In this document: positions 17,898-26,327 of the stretch, piece after piece | Layout: every line of letters begins with the position of its first letter | Position numbering within the stretch: the first letter of the stretch is position 1 | Source of the DNA: an uncultured Proteiniphilum sp. | GTDB lineage: Bacteria; Bacteroidota; Bacteroidia; Bacteroidales; Dysgonomonadaceae | Direction: 5' to 3' | Length of the DNA: 64,000 nucleotides | NCBI GenBank assembly: GCA_927407015.1 | Contig: CAKMJT010000021.1 | Coordinates: 1 to 64,000, forward strand | Notes under the pieces: model-generated | Database searches by the model: none | The model's input: only the letters and a program-made list of their open reading frames with translations | What the model was told of the DNA's origin: nothing | Program-made: the position numbers and the translations under genes

Positions 17898-19634
17898 TTA
17901 CATTCTTTCTATAATGTCGCTTCCTTTGGTGATTCCTCTTTCATTGAATGCATCAATTGAAAAATAATATTTTGAATCACGATTGAAAAAACGACCTTCG
18001 AATTGGTTTTCAAAGACCATGACGGCATTATTCAGTTGATCTCTTTTTATCCCCCAACGTAGGATGTATCCAGTGGTATTATCCTGAACCTCCCAGTGAA
18101 ATGTGATTTTTCGTCGGTCGCTGTCTCGCAAGACTTCGAATTTAGACACCTCCTTGGGTAGTTCGTTGTTTCCCTTTCCGAAAACTCGGAAGTCGTAGAT
18201 AGAAAATTTTCCTTCCATCTCTTTCGTATTGGTGATGCGAAGGAATTGCATTTCTATGCCTCCATCAAAAACAAACAACTCATGGGATCTGTCGTTTTCA
18301 TTTTTCGACTGGTCGGTCAGCACTTTCCACTGATCGCCATCATTCGAATATTCGATCAGATACTGGTAATTGAAAAATGAATCGGGTGCTTTGATGTCAA
18401 AATCCTGGTCTGCAAAGTTGACCTGCAGGGCATGAACGGTCATTGCTTCACCCAAATCTACCTGCCACCACTCCCCTTTATTACCGGTCTGTGATGCCCA
18501 CCATGTTTCTACTTGCTCGTCATTGCCTAATTCAGCTTCATGATCGCTTAATGAGGACGAAGCAAGCACTTTCTTCCGATAGGAAAGCAGGTTCCAGTTC
18601 ATGGAAAGATCGTGTGTCTCCAGATCGATTTTCTCCTGGGGTATTTGGAAGGGATAATCGGTAAATACTGTGTGGGCATGGAGGCTATTGTCGTCTGAAA
18701 AATAGACAGGAAACAGACCTAGTCGCCGCTCAAACATATGTCGTACAGAAATACGCATGGTGGCTACATGCCAGTTATTACCATATTTATCCTGAAAAGT
18801 GTGCCCATGGCCGGCTCCCCCGATGAAACCTCCCGGTTTGAAGGAAAAAGGACTGTTTTCTTCGTAGGTGTATGGACCAAGTGGTTTGTCGGCCACATAA
18901 GTTCCGTCACCATAGACTCGGAATTCGGTGCCCGGTGCCGCATAGTGCAGGTAATATCTCCCCTTGTACTTGATGAGACAGGGACCTTCGTTCCACCCAT
19001 CCCTTTCGTTGTCGTTGTTGTTTCCGGAGACCTCCCAACCGTACGTATCGGAATGGTGTTCAATCAGTACAGATGCTTCACCGATCACGTTGAAACCGTC
19101 TTTGGGATCCACTTCCACTCCAATGATGGGATCTTTATCTGAACAACCCCAATAAAGGTAGACCCGCCCATCGTCGTCTTGAAAAAAAGCGGGGTCTATG
19201 GAACCGACCAATGGATAACGAAATTTTGTATCAATTGCTTCCCAATTGTCTGTATCGGGATCAGCGGTTTTAAAGATCCTTGGATGACCGGAACCCATGT
19301 AGTATAATTCATCATCAAGGGCAATTACTGCCGGGGCATACTCTTCGATGTTGCCAATGGATTTACAAGGAATGTAGGTCCATTCGCACAGGTCCTCCGA
19401 ACTCCAATATCCGCCCGATTTAGAGGCAAAAAGATAATATTTGCCTTTAAACAAGACGATAACCGGATCGGCAGCTTCCCTCCTTGACGGCTCATCAAAC
19501 TGAAACCGATAATTCAAGTTCATCGGATTCGCCACAACATTGCTAGTGTTGTGGCGAACTTCTGATTTGGTACAGCCAAGCATCAGGAAAGACAAGATTG
19601 CGATAAAACAATTAATAGATTTCCTTTTTGACAT
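17898..19634 (-). CDS. GH43 glycosidase with F5/8-type C domain, lipoprotein
   Basis: A 578-residue lipoprotein. The start at 19634 (MSKRKSIN) is preferred over 19700 because it places the lipobox (LMLGC, Cys20) at a normal distance. GH43 five-bladed propeller residues: D56 in AADPVIV (base), D147 in IDPAFF (pKa modulator) and E216 in EGPCLI (acid). A discoidin/F5-8C-like carbohydrate-binding module follows at about 360-480 (WWQVDLGEAMTVHALQV), then a fibronectin-III-like tail. GH43 enzymes remove arabinofuranose, xylose or galactose. It is 20 bp upstream of the GH92 gene and 78 bp downstream of the Gfo/Idh/MocA gene. Confidence 0.92.
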   Translation of the reverse strand: MSKRKSINCFIAILSFLMLGCTKSEVRHNTSNVVANPMNLNYRFQFDEPSRREAADPVIVLFKGKYYLFASKSGGYWSSEDLCEWTYIPCKSIGNIEEYAPAVIALDDELYYMGSGHPRIFKTADPDTDNWEAIDTKFRYPLVGSIDPAFFQDDDGRVYLYWGCSDKDPIIGVEVDPKDGFNVIGEASVLIEHHSDTYGWEVSGNNNDNERDGWNEGPCLIKYKGRYYLHYAAPGTEFRVYGDGTYVADKPLGPYTYEENSPFSFKPGGFIGGAGHGHTFQDKYGNNWHVATMRISVRHMFERRLGLFPVYFSDDNSLHAHTVFTDYPFQIPQEKIDLETHDLSMNWNLLSYRKKVLASSSLSDHEAELGNDEQVETWWASQTGNKGEWWQVDLGEAMTVHALQVNFADQDFDIKAPDSFFNYQYLIEYSNDGDQWKVLTDQSKNENDRSHELFVFDGGIEMQFLRITNTKEMEGKFSIYDFRVFGKGNNELPKEVSKFEVLRDSDRRKITFHWEVQDNTTGYILRWGIKRDQLNNAVMVFENQFEGRFFNRDSKYYFSIDAFNERGITKGSDIIERM

Positions 19635-19712
19635 AGCTATGCACTCTTTATTATTGTTTGTTGTACCATTTCGACCGTTGTTTTTGGGTATAGTGCACAA
19701 AACAACCGTTTC

Positions 19713-21077
19713 TTATATGGGCGCTTTGGGGTCTTTTCCTGGCACGGGTATCACCCCTTCCTGATAATCTGACAAAGGTCCCATCTCATAGGATTCCGGT
19801 CCGTAACGGAGCGTGGATGCCATGATCTCATCCCAGCTGATTTCTTTGCCTGTATAGGCGGCTTCTCTACCCAATATGGCGACCATGTTGGAATAAGCCA
19901 GATCTTCGGCCTGGTTGATTTTCTTATTTAAACGGATCGATTCCACAAAATGGATATGTTCCTGGTTGTAGGGATTCTTTACGGGTTTGTTTTCATAGTC
20001 GTATTCCCACAAAATGTTACCGTTCCAATCGAGGATCTTTATCTCTCCCCGGTCGTTCAGCTGTGCCATTCCTTTTGTGCCCAGAATCTGTTCCGATACA
20101 TTGCCATCGCATCCATCTATCTGACGGGCGGTGTGTAAGCCTCGTTTATTATTGTTGTAATAATAATCCACACTGAAGAAATCGAATATATCTCCGGTCA
20201 GTCTGCGTGCGCGTCCTCCGAAACCGACTGCTTTTAGTGGCTTGTCGCCCATAAACCAGGTGACTACGTCGATATTGTGGATTCCCTGATCGAGAATGTG
20301 ATCCCCGCTCAGCCATTTTATATTAAACCAGTTGCGAATGCAATACTCCATGTCGCTCCATTCAGGACGCTTGGCTTTGTTCCACCAGGCTCCCTGATCC
20401 CAATGTGAAGTGGTGGAAACAATGTCTCCGATAATTCCGTTTTTTATTTCAATATATGCTTCCCAATAGTCGCGGCGATGCCTGCGTTGGTTACCGGTCA
20501 CCACAGTCAATCCTTTCCCCGTAGCCACCTTCGATGCAGCAATGACCGTGCGAATGCCTGTAGGATCTACCGCGCAAGGTTTCTCCATAAAGACATGTTT
20601 GCCAGCCTCAACCGCAGCTTTGAATTGTTCCGCCCTGAAATGAGTTGGCGTACACAAGAGGACCACATCGATGTCCGGTATTTCCATGATCTTTTGATAG
20701 GCATCAAATCCAAAAAAGCAATTGTTGTCTGCTACGTGGTTGTCGAAATTTTCAGAGAGGACTTTCCGGCAAAATCCCATTCTGTCGGGAAACAGATCGG
20801 CCAATGCAATGATTGATACATTCGGTCCGGACTCCAGAAATTGGGAAGCAGCACCGGTACCCCGATCTCCGCAGCCGATGAGCGCTGCCTTTAACGGCTC
20901 TCCATCGGGAGCTATCTCCACAAAGGAAAACATGCCCAGTTCTTCAGGGGTATATTTTTTGCCGGATGTCTTTTTCTCTCCGGTGGAGCAGGATGTAATT
21001 AGAGCGGGTGAGACAATACCCAAGGGAAGTGATGCACCCAGGATGGCTGAATTGGATAAAAAGTTACGTCGTTTCAT
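19713..21077 (-). CDS. Exported Gfo/Idh/MocA-family oxidoreductase
   Basis: A 454-residue NAD(P)-binding protein. It starts with a twin-arginine-like signal (KRRNFL) and a possible lipobox (ITSC, Cys30), so it is probably exported folded with its cofactor. The Rossmann fold begins ALIGCGDRGTG (residues 66-75), and the family EKP motif (FMEKPC) lies near residue 165. Some exported relatives are GH109 glycosidases that use NAD+ in an oxidation-elimination mechanism, which would suit a PUL. Plain sugar dehydrogenases are the other option. It lies between a GH71/99-like and a GH43 gene. Confidence 0.88.
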   Translation of the reverse strand: MKRRNFLSNSAILGASLPLGIVSPALITSCSTGEKKTSGKKYTPEELGMFSFVEIAPDGEPLKAALIGCGDRGTGAASQFLESGPNVSIIALADLFPDRMGFCRKVLSENFDNHVADNNCFFGFDAYQKIMEIPDIDVVLLCTPTHFRAEQFKAAVEAGKHVFMEKPCAVDPTGIRTVIAASKVATGKGLTVVTGNQRRHRRDYWEAYIEIKNGIIGDIVSTTSHWDQGAWWNKAKRPEWSDMEYCIRNWFNIKWLSGDHILDQGIHNIDVVTWFMGDKPLKAVGFGGRARRLTGDIFDFFSVDYYYNNNKRGLHTARQIDGCDGNVSEQILGTKGMAQLNDRGEIKILDWNGNILWEYDYENKPVKNPYNQEHIHFVESIRLNKKINQAEDLAYSNMVAILGREAAYTGKEISWDEIMASTLRYGPESYEMGPLSDYQEGVIPVPGKDPKAPI

Positions 21078-21106
21078 AGTCGTTAATTGTTTATTGATAA
21101 ATAGAG

Positions 21107-22372
21107 TTAGTTTCTTTCGGGCATTTTAAAGGACAATGGCTTCTCGCAGCGGAGCATCCGAGCTGCTTCACCAGTAAGCCACAAGTAATGATCTGAAGAC
21201 TTGCCATCGAGATCCACAAACTTGGCATGCTCGCTCACGGGTGGGTTGTCGCTGACTTTAAAAATGGCTGTACCTTCGTTTACTTCATCGAACATGGCCA
21301 CGTAAATCATTTGAGCTCCCGAACGAATGGCCGTTGATAGCTGCTGCCAGTAGAAGCGTCCTCCTTGACGGGGTATGGAACCCGAAGGTTTGATGTCGTC
21401 GGGGAACTCATACCGGCTCAGGTTGTGCCAGCTGAATCCGGGTGTTACACAAGGTACGTAATCGATATTATTTTCTTTGCACCATTTGATGTCGTTTACA
21501 ATCACATCGCGATAGCGGTCCATATCATTGTGAATCAAAGGGGTAAACCGTTGCACCATCCAGGGGAGGACAATATCGACACTCCGGATAAGTTCATGAA
21601 GGTATGGGTCGGGAAGACAGTCGGCATTCAGGTCTCTCCAGAAAGTAGGTACACCCAGCATTACACTACAGCCCCCGTATACCGGGTCGTTTTTCAGGAA
21701 ATCGATAAAACGTTCAAGGCCAATATTGCGGATATTGTAGGGACGATCGGGGAAACCCACTCCCCAAATGGTTACCAATGGCTTGCCGTTATGATGGAGA
21801 TATGTTTTGTTCCCTTTCTGATTTGTCACTTTCAGCGAGTCAACCAGAAATTTCCAATCTTCGATGAGGATAGAACAATCTTCTCCAATACTGCGTAAGC
21901 CTGATAGATCGTACATGATGGCGATGGCACGGTCGTACTTCGATGCGGCCTCAAAGGCGTGGGTTAGCACATCGGTACCGTGTCCTTTTCGGGCATTTGG
22001 TCTTGCAGCGCTGAAAAAACGTTGCATGAACACTCCGTCCACACCATATTCCTGCATCCAGCTGAAATGAGTGTCGATAGTGCTTTTATCGGCTGAATTA
22101 AAAAAGCGTGCTGTGCTGCCATCGGCGTGTTTCAAACCGGTGGGATAGGTCTGTTTGTATTCACTTACATCGGGCCACATGTCGATGCGGACTTGTTTCT
22201 CATCGGGGTACATCACCCCATCGGCCGGCAGACGGAACCAACCTTGGTAACCGGCCATCACAAGGCCTTTATAGGAGGGATACTTTGTTGCTGCAGCATG
22301 CTTATTTCCTGCAAAAATGCTTGATACGCACAGCAGTGTGGCGATAAAAAATAGTGTAATTCTTGTTTTCAT
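21107..22372 (-). CDS. Glycoside hydrolase family 71/99-like protein, secreted
   Basis: A 421-residue secreted protein with a signal peptide ending near Ala21. The start of the mature domain, YKGLVMAGYQGWFR, with later motifs HFSWMQEYGVDGVFMQRF, IMYDLSG, LVTIWGVGF and AMFDEVNEGTAIFK, is typical of the group related to GH71 and GH99 (endo-acting alpha-mannosidases and alpha-glucanases). It is a clear paralog of 42006-43481. The activity of this group is not well established; in a locus with two GH92 genes an alpha-mannan-directed role is reasonable inference. It sits 18 bp downstream of the ceramidase-like gene. Confidence 0.85.
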   Translation of the reverse strand: MKTRITLFFIATLLCVSSIFAGNKHAAATKYPSYKGLVMAGYQGWFRLPADGVMYPDEKQVRIDMWPDVSEYKQTYPTGLKHADGSTARFFNSADKSTIDTHFSWMQEYGVDGVFMQRFFSAARPNARKGHGTDVLTHAFEAASKYDRAIAIMYDLSGLRSIGEDCSILIEDWKFLVDSLKVTNQKGNKTYLHHNGKPLVTIWGVGFPDRPYNIRNIGLERFIDFLKNDPVYGGCSVMLGVPTFWRDLNADCLPDPYLHELIRSVDIVLPWMVQRFTPLIHNDMDRYRDVIVNDIKWCKENNIDYVPCVTPGFSWHNLSRYEFPDDIKPSGSIPRQGGRFYWQQLSTAIRSGAQMIYVAMFDEVNEGTAIFKVSDNPPVSEHAKFVDLDGKSSDHYLWLTGEAARMLRCEKPLSFKMPERN

Positions 22373-22390
22373 TTTATTTCGTTTTTCATT

Positions 22391-23632
22391 TTATTGGAAT
22401 ATTCCCATCATATGGTAGTAATTCTCCAATTGTTTATTCATGATTTTTTCTCCTGCACCCACTTCTATCAAATCTGGTCCATGATCAGCACCATATCCCC
22501 CATACGCAGCGGAGCGGATATCCGGGATATAAACAGGCCAGTCACCGGCATTCCATGTGTACCCAAATAGGAATGGCACACCCTGCGTTTGCATCTCTCT
22601 TTTCCAGTCAATCTGAAATTTGATAAACGGCTCCCCAGGCACTGTGGCGATAATATACCTGTCGTTGATTGCTATCACTGAGAAGTGAACTTTTAAATGA
22701 ATCTTCTTATCATGTCTCCCTGTAAAAGAAAGCGAGTCAGTTTTCAATTTGATACTGGGAATATCATGTGGATTGGGATACAGTTCCTTGGCGAGTTTCA
22801 CGGTTTCGATAGAGAGGAGCTTTCCCATGCGATCAATCAAGTCGTAGTTGGAAGGACGGGGATCATCGGGACCTGTTCTTCCTCCATCTTTGGAGAGAGG
22901 TGCCTGGTTTCCAGCTCCTCCTTGGATAAACAGGCAATTTACCGTGTTGTTAAACGCTTCCTCGGTATACTTGGTGGCATACCCTACATAATCGGCCGTA
23001 ATTTCAAAATTATTCCATGCCACATCTGGATGGCAGGCATAATTCATGATAATTACTCTCGGGTTTCCTTCCAGGTCTTCCAGTTTGATTACACCTACAG
23101 CAGGATCTACAGGACCATGAGGTATTCGTTCTGGATTAACGGCCCTGTAGTGGTCATCACCTAACCACGACTCCCGGGCTCGCCCATCGTAACGCATGAT
23201 CAATCGGTTAAAACTTAATTGAGGAAAATTGCGGTAACCACCTGATATTTTTGTCTCAAACATGTTTTTGGCTGCCTCTTCCATCACAGAGATGATCTGT
23301 TTCTCCAACCATTCCTTCGGTGCGTTTTCTGCGGAATGTGTATGTTGTTGGCAGAAGTAGACCTCTATTAAATCGAACTGTTTTTTTAGTTGCTCCGATA
23401 AAGAGGCATTACTAAAATCCAACAAATCCAACGTAATAAAAGCTATTCGTTGATTATTGGATTCAATAATTAAACTTCTGGCATGGAGAGAGTCATGTAC
23501 TGGATATTTGGGATTAGGAGGAGTTATATTTATCTTTGCCGAACCAGCTATTAACTTGCCTGGATTTGCCACCAATTCACCACTAAAAGTAATGGCCAGC
23601 AAACTAAACAAAAGTATTATTTTATTCTTCAT
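22391..23632 (-). CDS. Secreted neutral/alkaline ceramidase-like protein
   Basis: A 413-residue secreted protein with a signal peptide to about Ala22 and the N-terminal fold of neutral/alkaline ceramidases: KLIAGSAKINITPP, then QQHTHSAENAP (zinc-site His residues, compare HTHS in ceramidases) and NYACHPDV. The C-terminal immunoglobulin-like domain of true ceramidases is missing; normal ceramidases are about 650 residues or more. PULs often carry such short relatives, and they may be esterases or amidases acting on glycan decorations rather than on sphingolipid. It lies between a GH3 gene (31 bp upstream) and a GH71/99-like gene. Confidence 0.82.
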   Translation of the reverse strand: MKNKIILLFSLLAITFSGELVANPGKLIAGSAKINITPPNPKYPVHDSLHARSLIIESNNQRIAFITLDLLDFSNASLSEQLKKQFDLIEVYFCQQHTHSAENAPKEWLEKQIISVMEEAAKNMFETKISGGYRNFPQLSFNRLIMRYDGRARESWLGDDHYRAVNPERIPHGPVDPAVGVIKLEDLEGNPRVIIMNYACHPDVAWNNFEITADYVGYATKYTEEAFNNTVNCLFIQGGAGNQAPLSKDGGRTGPDDPRPSNYDLIDRMGKLLSIETVKLAKELYPNPHDIPSIKLKTDSLSFTGRHDKKIHLKVHFSVIAINDRYIIATVPGEPFIKFQIDWKREMQTQGVPFLFGYTWNAGDWPVYIPDIRSAAYGGYGADHGPDLIEVGAGEKIMNKQLENYYHMMGIFQ

Positions 23633-23663
23633 AACTACATAACTATATAATTATATACTTGAT

Positions 23664-26237
23664 TTAAAGAACAGTAGACTCCTGCTGTAACACAAATTCT
23701 TTGGTCAGACGAATATCTTCGGATGAGGAGCCGATCATGAAGGTATAGGTGCCCTGGGGGGTCACAAAGCTACTCGTCTTTTCGTCCCAATAACGCAACA
23801 GGTCTTTCCGGACCTTGATCTCGACACGTTTGTTATCTCCTTTTCGAATAGTGGTACGTGCAAACCCTTTCAACTCCTTGTTGGGGGTGACGACTCCCAC
23901 ATCAGGCAATTTTACGTATACTTGGGAGACTTCGTCCCCATCGTACTTCCCTGTGTTTTTCACATCGAACGACAAGAGCAATTCATTGCCCAAGTCTTTG
24001 ATCTCCGGCTTGCCGTATCGGAACGTGGTATAACTTAAGCCATACCCGAAAGGATAAAGGGGTTTCCCTGTGAAATACTGATACGTACGTCCCTTGGTCA
24101 CATCGTAATCTCCAAAGGGAGGTAATTCTTCGAGCGAGTTATAATAGGTCAGCGGCAATCTACCGCCTGGGTTATAGCGTCCAAAAAGCACTTCTGCTAC
24201 GGCCGTACCACCCTGCTCTCCGGGGTACCACGCATTCACCACCGCGGGGAGATGTTCTTGCATCCAGTTGATGGCAAGCGAACTTCCGGCGACAAGTACC
24301 ACCACCGTATTAGGGTTGATCTTGTAGAGTTCTTCGATGAACTCGCGTTGGTCTTCGGGCAGGAAGATGTCTTCCCGGTCTTTGCCTTCCCGTTCGATGG
24401 TTTTATTGATCCCTAGCACGGCAACGACCATGTCGCACTCTCTGGCTGCATTTCCGGCTTCGCCGTACAATTCAATCCTTTCTTTCATCCCTACTTGCGG
24501 CACCCGCCACTGCAATCGTGCCAGGGCATAGTCGCGGTCGTCATAATATTCGGCTTTCAATTCATAATCTTTTCCGGCTTCAAGATAAATATCCACCGTA
24601 TCCTTGGATATAGAGGCACCCCTCCACTTATCAATCAGCAGCTTGCCGTCGATACTCAGCCTGGCTCCATCGTCATAGCTTAAGCAGAATGTGTAGTTCC
24701 CTGAGACAGGAGGTCGCAATGTGCCGGTCCATCGGATAGAAAGCGGGGATGCGGGTAGGAAAGGGTCTGGTGCCTGGTTGGCCGGTTCAAAGTTAATCCA
24801 CTCTTCGGTACGTACCACGGGATCTCCTTCCAACTTCATGTTGTCGAAATACTCGGCTTTCAATCCGTTGGGGAAACTCGCTCCTTGAATAAGCTCCATG
24901 CCGTCTTTGGCCGATTTCCAGGGGGCATGCACGATCCTGACTATGTCGCCTACCAGGTTTCGGATACCCTGAAGAACGGATATGGGCTCGTTGGCAGGCG
25001 TTCCGCTGTAATCGCCAAACTCCGCATTGGCTGCATTAATTCCTACCACGGCGATAGATTTCACCTTCCTCGTATCGATGGGAAGGGTGTTGTGACTGTT
25101 TTTCAATAGCACGATGCTCTGACGGGCAGCTTCCAGCGCCAGCGCTTTGTGTTTTTTCGAGCCGATCACGGTTACCGGGATCTTGCTATAGGGGTTGTGA
25201 TCGGGATCATCGAAGAATCCAAGTTTCATGCGGGCACGCAACACACGATAGGTCGCCGTATCGATATCGGCTTGCGTAACCATGTATTGCCTGTAAGCGT
25301 TGAGCAGGGGTGCCATGTAAACATCGTCTCCACACTCCAGATCGAGGCCAGCCTTGATGGACAATGTGGCGGCGGCTTCTTTTGTCTTGACGTACTTCAT
25401 GGCAGAAACCAACAGACTGGGTCCACCGCAATCGGATACCACGTAACCGTTGAATCCCCAGTCGTGTCGCAGCACTTTGGTGAGCAACCAGGGATTAGCC
25501 GTACAAGGCACATCGTTTAGGGCGTTATATGCCGACATGATTGAGGCTGCCTTACCATCCTTCACACTCATCTCGAATGCCGGGAGATAGTACTCCCGCA
25601 GTTGCCGTTCCGATATCTGGGGGTTGGCGGTGAAGCGATTGTGTTCCTCGTTGTTCGCAGCGAAATGCTTGGGTGTGGCAACAATCTTCAGGTATCGGTC
25701 ATCGTCTCCCTGAAGTCCTTTTACGAACGCCGTGCCAAGTACCCCAGACAGATAGGGATCTTCGCCGTATGTCTCGGGGGTGCGCCCCCAGCGAGGATCT
25801 CTAGCCATGTTGATGGTGGGCGACCAGAAGGTCAGCAGGTCCGTAAAACGGGCAGTCTGCAAGCGGCCCTGTTCAAGCTCGTTCCACCGTGCACGGGCTT
25901 CATCGGAGATCGCTGTTGCCACTTTTTGGTGCAGTTCGGGGTTCCACATGCTGGCAAGGCCAATGGCCTGGGGAAAGACCGTAAAGCGACCCGGGCGTAC
26001 CACTCCATGGAGAGCTTCGTTCCCGTGATAGTATTTGGGAATCTGCAGTCGGGGTATCCCGGGAGAGGTGGCATAGAGCAGACTAATTTTTTCTTCTATG
26101 GTCAGGTGGGACAACAGGTCCATCACCCGATCGTGTGTGGGTAAATTTTCGTTTCTGAAGGGCATCTCCTCCTGTGCCTGGATAAGCGGCATTGCCATTC
26201 CCAATATAAGCACGAAAAGCATAAGTCTCTTATTCAT
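23664..26237 (-). CDS. GH3 beta-glycosidase with PA14 insert
   Basis: An 857-residue secreted GH3 enzyme with a signal peptide ending near Ala21. The nucleophile is D269 in VVSDCGGP, and the barrel motif is TPKHFAANNEEHNR. The sandwich domain is interrupted by a PA14 module at about 455-600 (GLKAEYFDNMKLEG) and ends in WYPGEQGGTAVAEVLFGRYNPGGRLP. A fibronectin-III-like domain closes the protein. Its layout matches the GH3 at 7880-10507, but the sequences differ throughout, so it is an older paralog and probably handles another linkage. It lies 90 bp downstream of the GH43-GH95 fusion gene. Confidence 0.93.
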   Translation of the reverse strand: MNKRLMLFVLILGMAMPLIQAQEEMPFRNENLPTHDRVMDLLSHLTIEEKISLLYATSPGIPRLQIPKYYHGNEALHGVVRPGRFTVFPQAIGLASMWNPELHQKVATAISDEARARWNELEQGRLQTARFTDLLTFWSPTINMARDPRWGRTPETYGEDPYLSGVLGTAFVKGLQGDDDRYLKIVATPKHFAANNEEHNRFTANPQISERQLREYYLPAFEMSVKDGKAASIMSAYNALNDVPCTANPWLLTKVLRHDWGFNGYVVSDCGGPSLLVSAMKYVKTKEAAATLSIKAGLDLECGDDVYMAPLLNAYRQYMVTQADIDTATYRVLRARMKLGFFDDPDHNPYSKIPVTVIGSKKHKALALEAARQSIVLLKNSHNTLPIDTRKVKSIAVVGINAANAEFGDYSGTPANEPISVLQGIRNLVGDIVRIVHAPWKSAKDGMELIQGASFPNGLKAEYFDNMKLEGDPVVRTEEWINFEPANQAPDPFLPASPLSIRWTGTLRPPVSGNYTFCLSYDDGARLSIDGKLLIDKWRGASISKDTVDIYLEAGKDYELKAEYYDDRDYALARLQWRVPQVGMKERIELYGEAGNAARECDMVVAVLGINKTIEREGKDREDIFLPEDQREFIEELYKINPNTVVVLVAGSSLAINWMQEHLPAVVNAWYPGEQGGTAVAEVLFGRYNPGGRLPLTYYNSLEELPPFGDYDVTKGRTYQYFTGKPLYPFGYGLSYTTFRYGKPEIKDLGNELLLSFDVKNTGKYDGDEVSQVYVKLPDVGVVTPNKELKGFARTTIRKGDNKRVEIKVRKDLLRYWDEKTSSFVTPQGTYTFMIGSSSEDIRLTKEFVLQQESTVL

Positions 26238-26327
26238 TTAATTCGTTGTTCTATTCTCGATTGTAATCTGTTTACTGCTAAACTCATTTTCATTTAGGTA
26301 AATAATTACATGAGAGAATTCAGTTAG

